Below, in pieces: positions 6,815-14,128 of a stretch of 19,904 nucleotides of DNA (position 1 is its first letter; the number at the start of each line of letters is the position of its first letter). The stretch spans positions 1 to 19,904 of the forward strand of contig JBKOUY010000060.1 of assembly GCA_046723645.1 (NCBI GenBank). Reading direction: 5' to 3'. Source of the DNA: DASQUK01 sp046723645 (GTDB taxonomy: Bacteria > Actinomycetota > Acidimicrobiia > Acidimicrobiales > VFJN01). The position numbers and the translations under genes are program-made. The notes under the pieces are model-generated. The model was given only the letters and a program-made list of their open reading frames with translations, did no database searches and was not told the origin of the DNA.

Positions 6815-7354
6815 TTGTCCACCGATCAAGTCAGCCTGTTCCTGGCGCTGCTCGCCTTGCTCGCGGAGCTCGCCGCGGCTGTTCTCCTCGCCGCCATCCT
6901 GGTCCGGGCTGCGCGACCAAGGGCCCGGTGGCCCATGGAGTTGCTTGCCGCCGTGCAGCCCGTCGCCCTCGTGGTAGCGGCGGCCGTGGCGATCGTGGCG
7001 ACGCTCGGCAGCCTCTACTACTCCGAGGTCGCCAACTTCCCCCCTTGCCGGCTGTGTTGGTTCCAGCGCATCGGGATGTACCCCCTGGCTGTGATCCTGC
7101 CCATCGCAGCCTGGCGCCGGGACCGGTCCGTGCGCTGGTACGCATTGCCATTGGCCGTGGGTGGCGGACTCGTGTCCGTCTACCACGTGCTGATCGAGCG
7201 CTATCCGTCGCTCGAGTCGGGCTCCTGTGACCCCACTAACCCGTGTTCGATCATCTGGGTTGAGCGGCTCGGGTATCTGACGATTCCAACCATGGCGCTG
7301 TCCGGGTTCGCCCTGATCGCCGTTCTGCTCTCGCTCCCCCAGGAGATCCCATGA
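6815..7354 (+). CDS. DsbB/BdbC-like disulfide bond formation membrane protein
   Basis: A 179-residue polytopic membrane protein with the hallmarks of quinone-linked thiol oxidases. The CxxC pair is at C78-R-L-C81, directly followed by WFQR as in the BdbC/DsbB family. The second pair is C138 and C144 in SGSCDPTNPCS. It would reoxidise a thioredoxin-like partner outside the membrane and pass electrons to quinone. Segments are at about residues 6-30, 40-66, 86-100, 108-130 and 156-175: one hydrophobic segment at the N-terminus more than the usual four. TTG 6815 is chosen for GAAGGA 5 bases upstream and because hydrophobic sequence begins there; ATG 6692 is possible. Its stop overlaps the next start (ATGA), so the pair is translated together. 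Confidence 0.85.
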   Translation: MSTDQVSLFLALLALLAELAAAVLLAAILVRAARPRARWPMELLAAVQPVALVVAAAVAIVATLGSLYYSEVANFPPCRLCWFQRIGMYPLAVILPIAAWRRDRSVRWYALPLAVGGGLVSVYHVLIERYPSLESGSCDPTNPCSIIWVERLGYLTIPTMALSGFALIAVLLSLPQEIP

Positions 7355-8031
7355 CACGCTCATCACCGCCCACCACCCGCCGGCGGGCCACGAAGCCGAA
7401 CCGGACACCGATCTTCGTCCTCGCCGCCGTTGTGGCCGCCGTGGTCGTCGCCCTGGTGGTGGCCCTGGCGGTCGGAGGCAACGGCGACGACACGGCCAGC
7501 AACACCGGCAACGGCGACCCGGCGACGACCGGCACCGTCACCGTGTTTGGCGAGGCCCTTCCAGCGTTCAGCGCCACGGCCGACGACCCGGCCGTCGGCC
7601 AGACCCTGCCGACCCTCGAGGGCCACGACCAGAGCGGCGCCCCGATGACCATCAGCGGTGACGGGCGACCCACGATGATCATGTTCGTCGCCCACTGGTG
7701 CCCGCATTGCCAGCGCGAGGTGCCGGTCGTCCAGCACTGGGTCGACGACGGCCGCCTGCCGCAAGGAGTCGACCTGGTGTCGGTGTCCACGGCCATCGAT
7801 CCCAACCGTCCCAACTATCCGCCGGATGCGTGGCTCGCCGACGAAGGCTGGACCGCGCCCGTGCTCGTCGACGCGGACAACTCGGCGGCCCAAGCGGTCG
7901 GGTTGTCCGCCTACCCGTTCTTCGTCGCCATCGACGGCGAAGGCCGCGTCGTCCTACGCGCCAGCGGCGAGCTCACGACCGACCAGCTCGACGCCATCGC
8001 GTCGTCCCTGACACAAGGTGCAGACCAGTAA
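7351..8031 (+). CDS. Membrane-anchored thioredoxin-fold protein with CPHC active site
   Basis: 226 residues. A basic N-terminus is followed by one membrane segment at about 20-42, a low-complexity linker rich in Gly, Asp and Thr to about 65, and a TlpA/AhpC-type thioredoxin domain. The active site is W116-C117-P-H-C120, and the cis-proline is P189 in SAYPFF. CPHC is the DsbA-type dipeptide and indicates an oxidising protein rather than a reductase, although TlpA-like folds with this motif also exist. The ATGA overlap with the DsbB/BdbC-like gene indicates a functional pair: this protein oxidises exported substrates and the membrane partner recharges it. The gene converges on the minus-strand fusion gene with a 54-base gap in which I see no clear hairpin. 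Confidence 0.88.
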   Translation: MTRSSPPTTRRRATKPNRTPIFVLAAVVAAVVVALVVALAVGGNGDDTASNTGNGDPATTGTVTVFGEALPAFSATADDPAVGQTLPTLEGHDQSGAPMTISGDGRPTMIMFVAHWCPHCQREVPVVQHWVDDGRLPQGVDLVSVSTAIDPNRPNYPPDAWLADEGWTAPVLVDADNSAAQAVGLSAYPFFVAIDGEGRVVLRASGELTTDQLDAIASSLTQGADQ

Positions 8032-8085
8032 CCACGCCTGATGCAAGTGCGGGCGGAGGGCGGCGCCGTGTTGCGTGCCGACCCG

Positions 8086-11000
8086 CTAGCCGGCGGGGCG
8101 GGGCGTCTCGACCAGCCGGTTCGCCATGACGTCCTCGAGGCGGGTCCGCGTGCCGTCCGGGTACTGAATCTCGAGCGTGCGCACCCGCGCCGCGTCGCCC
8201 AGCCCGAATAACACGCGCGGATCCTCGGACGAGAGGTAGCTCCCGCCGGCCTGCACCTGCCGGACCAGCTTGCGTCCGTCCGGCAACACGGCGGTGACCC
8301 GCGCCCCCGGCGAGAACCCGGGCAGGCGTACCGCCAGCCAGTTCCCACCGGTCGCGGTGTTCTCGAGCAGGATCACCGGCCCGCCGATCGAGTTGATCGC
8401 GATGTCCGGGTCGCCGTCGTTGTCGTAGTCGGCCGCCGCGAGCCCCCGGCCGTTCGTCCGCAGGCGGGCCTCGCCGCCGGACCTCACGCCCAGGTCCGCG
8501 AACCGCAGCGCCGAGCCCGCCGACCGGTTCTCCAGGACCTGGATCGGTTCCGCATCGTCGATCAGGCTGGTGACCGGGATGTCGCCGTTCGTCAGGACGA
8601 GGTCGAGGTCGGTGTCCAGATCGAGGTCCACCCAGGAATCGCCCCAGCCGGTGAGCGCCGGCGCGCCCGCGAAGTCGTCCCGGGCGTCGGCGTACCCGCT
8701 CGGCTCGGAGCCGGTCGGTATCCCTCGATACGCCGCGTGCCCCTGGCCCCGCGAGTTCGAGACGAACAGGTCGGTCTGGCCGTTCCCGTCGTAGTCGGCG
8801 GCGGCGATCCCCATCCCGGCGTTGCCGTCCGCGACGCCGGCGCGCACGGCGACGTCCCGCAGGCGGAAGCCGAGGCGCGCCGGGTCAGCGGCGACGCCTC
8901 CCGGCCAGGGCACGTTCCGGTACAGGCGGTTGGGGTCCTCGTCGTTGGCCACGTACACGTCGAGGCGGCCGTCGCCGTCGAGGTCGGTCACCACGGCACC
9001 GAGACCGTGCTCGGGCTCGCCGGGATCGATGCCGGCGAGCTCGCCGACCTCGCGGAACCTCGGCCGGCCGCTCCCGTCCGTTCCCAGGTTCAGGTAGAGG
9101 AGGTCGCGCACACCGCGATGGTTGGTGGGGTACCCGGTGAGCGAGCCGGGAATGGGAGCGTTCGGGTCGGTGTACCCGGTCACGAAGATGTCCGGGAGCC
9201 CGTCGCCGCTCACGTCGCCCACGGCGCCGCCCGCGTGCCAGCCGTATGCGGCGATGCCCGCGGGCCGCGCGATCTCGCTGAAGGTCCCGTCCCCCCGGTT
9301 CCACAGCAGCGCGTCGTACGTGTTCGACGTGACGTAGAGGTCCGTGTGGCCGTCCAGGTCGATGTCGGCCGCAACGCATCCGTTGCCGCGCAGCGCGAGG
9401 TTGGCCCCCGAGCCGCGACTGACGTCGGTGAACGTCCCGCCCTCGTTGTGGAAGAGGGCGCTGCGCGGGAGGTCGCCCGCCTCCCTCCAGCGGGTGACGT
9501 CCCGCTCGGCGTAGGAGTTGACCACGAACAGGTCGAGCCACCCATCGGCGTCGTAGTCGAGCCAGCAGAGGCCCGCGCCCATCGTCGCGGGCGTGTCCGT
9601 CGAGCCGGCTGAGAAGCGCGAGGCCCCGTGACGGAAACGCAGGCCCACCTCCCCGGCGACGTCGTGCAGCCGCGGGGCTACGAAGCCCGTCGGGTTCAGC
9701 GGCACCGGCGGCTCGGTGGCGGGCGCCGGCGGCTGGGCGGAGGCGTCCCGCTCCCGCCGGACGGTGAACACACCGTCCTGGAGCGACAGCTCGAACGTGC
9801 GCTCGAAGCGCAGCGGTTGCGACCCGACGAGCGTGGCCACGGCGATCGGCGGGCCCTGTCCCGTGCCCGGCTCGAGGGTCACGTCGGCATGGTCGACCTC
9901 CCCGGCGGGGACGCCGAGCCACGCGAGGGTAGCAAGCACGATCTGCTCCGCAGCGCCGCGGTCCAGCCGCGTGGCGACACTCCGCGAGGGCAGGATCTCG
10001 ACCTGCGGCAGCTCGCCGCTCGACGCGGCGGGTGCGCCGGCACCGCCCAGGCTCGGCTCCGCCGTGAGCCCGGCGACGAACACGCTTCCGGTCGCGGCGG
10101 CCACGGCGACGGCCGTGACCGCGCCCACCGTCGCGCGGCCGGCGGCGCGGATCCGTAGGCGTGTGCGGTCCACGGCGGGACGCGTCCGCTCGGCAGACAG
10201 CGCCAGCTCGATCAGGGGCCGCGCCGCGCAGACCAGGGCCAGAGCCCCAAGAACCGCCACTTTCGTCGCGAACTCGCTGACCAGGGGCGCGATCAACAGC
10301 ACGGCCAGCAGGCCGATGGCGGCGCCGAAGGCCCGCCGCGCCGGCCGCGACTCGGGCACCGTCTTCGGGTCGGTGATCATGAAGAACAGGAAGACCAGGA
10401 TCTCCGGGGAGAACACGAGGATTCGCCACAGCTCGGCCCCCGTGATCGGTCCGAGGTGCCAGCGCGCGGTCATCGCATGCTCGGTCGTCGCCAGGACGGC
10501 GATGCCGGCTGCGAAGACGCCCCAGAAGCTGATTGCGACCCCCAGCAGGTGGAGCCGGCGGAGGATCGCGAAGCCCCCGGCGACGATCAGGGTCAGCGCC
10601 AGCACCAGCCAGACCGACATCGGCCCCCACCAGAAGTCGAGGGGCTCGGCCCGCGCGGGGCCGAGCACCAGGAAGCAGGCGACCAGCCCGAAGTTCGACG
10701 GGTTGAAGACGTGCCGGCCACGGAAGCGGATCACGTACTTCGACAGCAGCGAGATCGCCGCGGTCCCCGCGAAGATCCACCACCCGTGCAGGCTCCACCA
10801 GTCGCCGTGCTCGGTACCGGGGACCCGGAGGATGAACGCAACGCCGTTGCCGGTGAGCATGGCGCTGGCGGGCCACATGATCACGCGCCGGTGCCGGAAC
10901 GTGATCGCGACCTCCAGCACGGCACACGTGAGGATCGAGATCAGGATCTGCGCGATCGAGAGCTGGAAGTCGAAGGCGACCTGCCCCAGGACCTGCAGCG

Positions 11001-11100
11001 ACACGATCACGCCCGCGAGATGCAGGCGAGGGTCCCCCAGGCTCGGCAGCAGCACCGGATAGTCCGTACCGCGGAGGCGCAGGGACCGTGGCGCCGTCAC
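8086..11100 (-). CDS. RnfD/NqrB-like membrane domain fused to FG-GAP/VCBS propeller and ASPIC/UnbV domain, 1004 aa
   Basis: Residues about 25-300 are a multi-pass membrane domain resembling the RnfD/NqrB family (RGRHVFNPSNFGLV, MITDPKTVPESRPARRAFGA). No SGAT-type motif for covalent FMN attachment is visible. One more membrane segment (about 323-345) leads to a linker domain (365-455) and then an extracellular region. Seven Ca-binding-like DxDxDG motifs begin at D515, D579, D629, D706, D769, D825 and D891, as expected for a seven-bladed FG-GAP propeller. The last 85 residues match the ASPIC/UnbV (CRTAC1) domain (GNWLAVRLPG, GGSYLSSEDPRVLFGLG, IQYPDGTR). The membrane part may handle electrons or a flavin, while the propeller binds something outside; this is inference. 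GTG 11100 has no clear ribosome binding site. It lies 43 bases after the MetE-like gene, likely in one operon. Confidence 0.85.
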   Translation of the reverse strand: MTAPRSLRLRGTDYPVLLPSLGDPRLHLAGVIVSLQVLGQVAFDFQLSIAQILISILTCAVLEVAITFRHRRVIMWPASAMLTGNGVAFILRVPGTEHGDWWSLHGWWIFAGTAAISLLSKYVIRFRGRHVFNPSNFGLVACFLVLGPARAEPLDFWWGPMSVWLVLALTLIVAGGFAILRRLHLLGVAISFWGVFAAGIAVLATTEHAMTARWHLGPITGAELWRILVFSPEILVFLFFMITDPKTVPESRPARRAFGAAIGLLAVLLIAPLVSEFATKVAVLGALALVCAARPLIELALSAERTRPAVDRTRLRIRAAGRATVGAVTAVAVAAATGSVFVAGLTAEPSLGGAGAPAASSGELPQVEILPSRSVATRLDRGAAEQIVLATLAWLGVPAGEVDHADVTLEPGTGQGPPIAVATLVGSQPLRFERTFELSLQDGVFTVRRERDASAQPPAPATEPPVPLNPTGFVAPRLHDVAGEVGLRFRHGASRFSAGSTDTPATMGAGLCWLDYDADGWLDLFVVNSYAERDVTRWREAGDLPRSALFHNEGGTFTDVSRGSGANLALRGNGCVAADIDLDGHTDLYVTSNTYDALLWNRGDGTFSEIARPAGIAAYGWHAGGAVGDVSGDGLPDIFVTGYTDPNAPIPGSLTGYPTNHRGVRDLLYLNLGTDGSGRPRFREVGELAGIDPGEPEHGLGAVVTDLDGDGRLDVYVANDEDPNRLYRNVPWPGGVAADPARLGFRLRDVAVRAGVADGNAGMGIAAADYDGNGQTDLFVSNSRGQGHAAYRGIPTGSEPSGYADARDDFAGAPALTGWGDSWVDLDLDTDLDLVLTNGDIPVTSLIDDAEPIQVLENRSAGSALRFADLGVRSGGEARLRTNGRGLAAADYDNDGDPDIAINSIGGPVILLENTATGGNWLAVRLPGFSPGARVTAVLPDGRKLVRQVQAGGSYLSSEDPRVLFGLGDAARVRTLEIQYPDGTRTRLEDVMANRLVETPRPAG

Positions 11101-11143
11101 CGGCTCAGTATTGCCGGTTGCCCGAATGCGGGCGGCGTGCGCG

Positions 11144-12205
11144 TCAGAGGCCGAGCCGTTCGGACGCGAGTCGGGTCCCGTCGACCCGGGCGCCGATCTT
11201 GCCGAAGGCGACGTCCCGGGAGGTCGAGGTGTCGTCGGCGAACGGCGAGAACCCGCAGTCGTCGGTCGTGCCGAGTCGGTCGAGCGGCAGCACGTCGGCC
11301 GCCTCGAGGACGCGGTCGCGGACCTGCTCGGCGGACTCGACGCGCGGGTCGATCGGATCGATCACGCCCACGAAGATCCGCTGCTCTGGGCGCAGGTTCT
11401 CGGCGATCAGCTCGAGTGTGGCCGCGCGGTCCTCCTCGCCGGCGAGCATCACGTAGACGTTGTCGACGTTCATCGCGAACAGCTCGGGAAGCAGCTCCGC
11501 GTAGTCGACGTCGGCGCTGTGGGTGGAGTCCTGGTCTCCCCCGGGACAGGTGTGCACGCCGATCCGGGCTCGCTCGTCGTCGGAGAAGCGCTCGAGGACG
11601 CGGTTGTTGAGCGCCACGAAGTCCCGGAGCAGGCCGCCCGAGGGGTCGAGCTTGATCGACAGGCGCCCCTCGGTGAAATCGATCTGCACGCGGTGGGCCC
11701 CCCGGTCGAGCGATCGCCGGATGTCCTGCTCGCAGGCGTCCACGAGGTCGTCCAGGAACGCGTCGCGCCCGTAGCCATCCAGGCCGTCGGGCGGGTAGAT
11801 CAAGCTCAACGCGGAGGCGGCGATCACGGCCTGCTTTACGGGCACGTGCGCGTGGCGCTGCGCCGCCTCCAGGTAGCCGTCTGCGTGGCGGCCGAACCGG
11901 AAGGGCCCCGACGTGAGCCGCGGCAGCTGCCTGGTATGACCGTCGGCGAACGGGATCACCGCGCCGTCCGGCGCCAGGTTCCCCAGTCCCTCCAGCGGAT
12001 AGGTCGCGAAGCTCGACTTCGCCTGCTCTCCGTCCGAGATCACGGGCGAGCCCGTCGCCTCGAACCGCTCGATCGTGTCGAGGAGCGCGCGGTCCTGGAG
12101 CTCCTGGAGCGCGTCGGGCGAGATCTCGCCCCGACCGAGGGCCGCCATGCCGTCGATCAGCTCCTGGGGTCGGGGGACGCTGCCGATGGGCTCGGTGGGG
12201 ATCAA
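11144..12205 (-). CDS. MetE C-terminal-domain-like (cobalamin-independent methionine synthase family) protein, 353 aa
   Basis: This is a single TIM-barrel of the MetE catalytic-domain family without the N-terminal MetE half. H218 and C220 in GVHTCPGGDQDSTHS and C317 in TTDDCGFSPF match three of the four zinc ligands of MetE. At the position of the fourth (the Glu following the DVITIE-like strand) I read VYVMLAGEE, so that ligand may be shifted or replaced. The N-terminal IPTEPIGSVPRP motif is also typical. It may transfer methyl groups between a folate, corrinoid or thiol donor and a thiol. TTG 12205 is the chosen start because GGAGGG lies just upstream and homologous sequence begins there; the frame continues upstream without protein character. 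It is divergent from the histidine kinase gene and leads into the membrane fusion gene. Confidence 0.82.
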   Translation of the reverse strand: MIPTEPIGSVPRPQELIDGMAALGRGEISPDALQELQDRALLDTIERFEATGSPVISDGEQAKSSFATYPLEGLGNLAPDGAVIPFADGHTRQLPRLTSGPFRFGRHADGYLEAAQRHAHVPVKQAVIAASALSLIYPPDGLDGYGRDAFLDDLVDACEQDIRRSLDRGAHRVQIDFTEGRLSIKLDPSGGLLRDFVALNNRVLERFSDDERARIGVHTCPGGDQDSTHSADVDYAELLPELFAMNVDNVYVMLAGEEDRAATLELIAENLRPEQRIFVGVIDPIDPRVESAEQVRDRVLEAADVLPLDRLGTTDDCGFSPFADDTSTSRDVAFGKIGARVDGTRLASERLGL

Positions 12206-12305
12206 GGCGCCCTCCTCGGGTCGGCTCGCGGTCCCTGGGTCGGCGCACCATAGTGTCTCGTCGGCGACGGATCGCCGCCCCGGCGTTCCGATGCGCCGCC
12301 GCAGG

Positions 12306-12311
12306 TACGCT
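12306..12311 (+). promoter_or_regulatory. Probable -10 box of the histidine kinase gene
   Basis: TACGCT (TANNNT form) ends 9 bases before ATG 12321, so the transcript would begin at or within a few bases of the start codon. This favours 12321 over the in-frame ATG at 12357. The minus strand of the same 115-base gap must carry the promoter of the MetE-like gene; a TATGGT near 12245-12250 is a candidate. Confidence 0.4.
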
Positions 12312-12320
12312 CCTGGTGGC

Positions 12321-13742
12321 ATGCTCGAGGGAGGCGGTGCGGATGGCGACGATCTGATGGCCATCGACGAGCTGCGGTCGCTCTTCCTGTTCGCCGGGCT
12401 GACCGACGAGCAGCTGCAGCAGCTGGACGACGCGAGCGACGTCGTCCCGTTCGCCGAGGGCGACGTGCTCTTTCGGGAGGGCGAGCCCTCCGAGTTCTGG
12501 TGGGTCCTGCTCGACGGCCGGATCGAGCTCCTCCGCCGGTCGGGCCACGAGGTTGCGGCCGTGGCCGTGATGGACCGCCCCGGGCTCTGGGCGGGGGGCT
12601 TCCAGGCATGGACCGACGCGGTCGGCTACCTCGCTACCGCCCACGCGCTGGACCCGGGCCGGATCCTGCGCGTGCCGGCGCCGGCGCTGGGCGAGTTCGT
12701 CCAGGCCTGGTTTCCCTTCGGTATCCACCTGATCCAGGGCTTCTTCCAGACCGTTCGCATGGTCGACGCGGTGTCGCGCCAGCGTGACTCCCTCATCGCG
12801 CTCGGAACGCTCGCCGCGGGCCTCGCCCACGAGCTGAACAACCCGGCGTCGGCGGCGACTCGCGCGGTCGACGAGCTGCAGGCGACCTCCGACCGGCAGC
12901 TCATGGCGCTGGTGCACCTCGCCCAGGGATCGATGTCGGCCGAACAGTTCCTGGCCCTCGACGCCTTGCGGCGGGGGCTGGATCCCGCGCCGGCCGGTGC
13001 CGATCCGCTGGCGGTTGCGGACCGTGAGGACGCGTTGGCCGACTGGCTCGACGCCCACGGCGTCCCCCATTCGTGGGAGGTCGCTCCGGCCCTCGCCCTG
13101 GCCGGCGCCGACGTCGCCTGGTGCGAGCGGGTCGCGCAGCTGCTCGAGCCCGAATCGCTCGCGACCGGCCTCGAGTGGGCGGCGAGCGCGCTGTCGATGA
13201 CGACGCTGCTTTCGGAGATCAAGGAGTCGACGGGGCGCGTGTCCAACCTCGTGGCGACGGTGAAGTCGTACTCGCAGCTCGACCGGGCCTCGGTCCAGGA
13301 CATCGACGTCACCGAGGGGATCGACAGCACGCTGGTGGTCCTCGGCGACAAGCTGCACGACGGCATCTCCGTCGTCCGTGACTACGCCGACGACCTGCCA
13401 CGTATCGAGGCGATCCCTGGCGAGCTCAACCAGGTCTGGACGAACCTGTTCGACAACGCCATCCACGCCATGGAGGGCAAGGGCACCCTCCGGGTGTCGG
13501 CGCGCTCCGATGGTGACTATGTCGTCGTCGAGGTCGCCGACACCGGGCACGGCATGACACCCGACGTGCAGGCCCGCGTGTTCGAGCCGTTCTTCACCAC
13601 GAAGGACGTGGGCAAGGGCACGGGCCTCGGGCTGGACATCTCTCGCCGGATCGTGGTGGACCGCCACCACGGCGAGATCGACGTCGCGTCGCAGCCGGGC
13701 CAGACGGTCATGACGGTCAGGCTCCCGAGGCGGCGCATGTGA
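12321..13742 (+). CDS. Soluble sensor histidine kinase with N-terminal cyclic-nucleotide-binding-like domain, 473 aa
   Basis: Residues about 18-135 form a Crp/cNMP-type beta-barrel (LFLFAGLTDEQLQQL, GDVLFREGEPSEFWWVLLDG). The kinase core follows: H-box LAAGLAHELNNPASA with phospho-acceptor H170, a long helical stretch (180-320), N-box with N370/N375/N379 (NQVWTNLFDNAIHAM), G1 DTGHGM (407-412), F-box FEPFFTTK (421-428) and G2 GKGTGLGL (431-438). All catalytic boxes are intact. No membrane segment is present, so it senses a cytoplasmic ligand, perhaps a nucleotide or redox signal. No response regulator lies beside it, so its partner is elsewhere. ATG 12321 is supported by TACGCT just upstream; ATG 12357 would shorten it by 12 residues. 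The gene converges on the small gene at 13789. Confidence 0.88.
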   Translation: MLEGGGADGDDLMAIDELRSLFLFAGLTDEQLQQLDDASDVVPFAEGDVLFREGEPSEFWWVLLDGRIELLRRSGHEVAAVAVMDRPGLWAGGFQAWTDAVGYLATAHALDPGRILRVPAPALGEFVQAWFPFGIHLIQGFFQTVRMVDAVSRQRDSLIALGTLAAGLAHELNNPASAATRAVDELQATSDRQLMALVHLAQGSMSAEQFLALDALRRGLDPAPAGADPLAVADREDALADWLDAHGVPHSWEVAPALALAGADVAWCERVAQLLEPESLATGLEWAASALSMTTLLSEIKESTGRVSNLVATVKSYSQLDRASVQDIDVTEGIDSTLVVLGDKLHDGISVVRDYADDLPRIEAIPGELNQVWTNLFDNAIHAMEGKGTLRVSARSDGDYVVVEVADTGHGMTPDVQARVFEPFFTTKDVGKGTGLGLDISRRIVVDRHHGEIDVASQPGQTVMTVRLPRRRM

Positions 13743-13772
13743 GGCGCCACCCGGGGGACGTCAGCGAGGTGC

Positions 13773-13792
13773 CTGACCGGCCTGGCCGTCAG
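13773..13792. terminator. Possible bidirectional terminator hairpin
   Basis: CTGAC (13773-13777) pairs with GTCAG (13788-13792), with further GC pairing inside (GGCC repeats). It lies between two convergent genes, 30 bases after the kinase stop and overlapping the stop of the minus-strand gene. There is no T-run, so this is only a candidate. Confidence 0.3.
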
Positions 13793-14073
13793 CGGTGGCC
13801 TCGCAGCCGGGCCGTCCGCAGGGCCTCGCGCACGGCGGGAAGCCCGACCGCGTCGACGTGCGCGGTCACCACACGATGCGCGGCGTCCATCGCCTCGTCG
13901 GGTGTGTCGTAGCCGCCCAGCCACAGCCCATCGGGATACCCCGACGCCTCGCTGGGGACGAACGCACCCCAGCGGCCGTCCCAGCCGGGCACGACGTGGG
14001 CGAACGAGTAGCCCGTGGCGTCGCTGCCCTCCCAGCCGTCCCGGAAGGTCTTGCGGCTCCACACCAGGCCCAC
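13789..14073 (-). CDS. Hypothetical protein, 94 aa, divergent from SRAP
   Basis: The protein begins MGLVWSRKTFRDGWEGSD and contains YSFAHVVPGWDGRWGAFVPS, GLWLGGYDTPDEAMDAAHRV and an Arg-rich helical end. Two aromatic-rich strands followed by a helix give it the look of a small alpha/beta domain; I do not recognise a family. The frame continues upstream to ATG 14145, but that section reads straight through the 20-bp palindrome at 14075-14094. I therefore prefer GTG 14073, two bases after the palindrome, while GTG 14064 is also possible. If 14073 is right, the gene shares the SOS-type operator with the SRAP gene and may itself be damage-inducible. Neither start has a strong ribosome binding site. 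Confidence 0.6.
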   Translation of the reverse strand: MGLVWSRKTFRDGWEGSDATGYSFAHVVPGWDGRWGAFVPSEASGYPDGLWLGGYDTPDEAMDAAHRVVTAHVDAVGLPAVREALRTARLRGHR

Positions 14074-14074
14074 T

Positions 14075-14094
14075 CCACGAACGTACGTTCGTGG
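14075..14094. promoter_or_regulatory. LexA-type SOS box, perfect 20-bp palindrome
   Basis: CCACGAACGTACGTTCGTGG is its own reverse complement over all 20 bases. Its core CGAACGTACGTTCG fits the Gram-positive/actinobacterial LexA consensus CGAACRNRYGTTCG at every position. It lies between divergent genes, 34 bases before the SRAP start and 2 bases before the preferred start of the minus-strand gene. A -10-like TATCGT follows at 14115-14120, so bound LexA would cover the -35 region of the SRAP promoter. Confidence 0.85.
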
Positions 14095-14128
14095 TGCCGG
14101 CGCCTCAAGGTCGATATCGTGCCGACCC

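Noticed and set aside
8885..10927. Long alternative frame on the same strand as the fusion gene, rich in Arg
   Set aside because: It lies wholly inside the fusion gene, whose frame holds the seven DxDxDG repeats.
12206..12364. In-frame extension of the MetE-like gene upstream of TTG 12205
   Set aside because: It covers the divergent promoter region and the start of the kinase gene. Family similarity begins at the TTG, which has a GGAGGG ribosome binding site.
11097..13670. Open frame of more than 850 codons on the minus strand, across the MetE-like and kinase genes
   Set aside because: Arg- and Gly-rich shadow typical of high-GC DNA; the genes on both sides of it have clear family motifs in other frames.
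14015..14128. In-frame extension of the SRAP gene upstream of GTG 14129
   Set aside because: The family needs Cys at position 2, so the start must be the GTG before CGRF. The extension passes through the SOS box.
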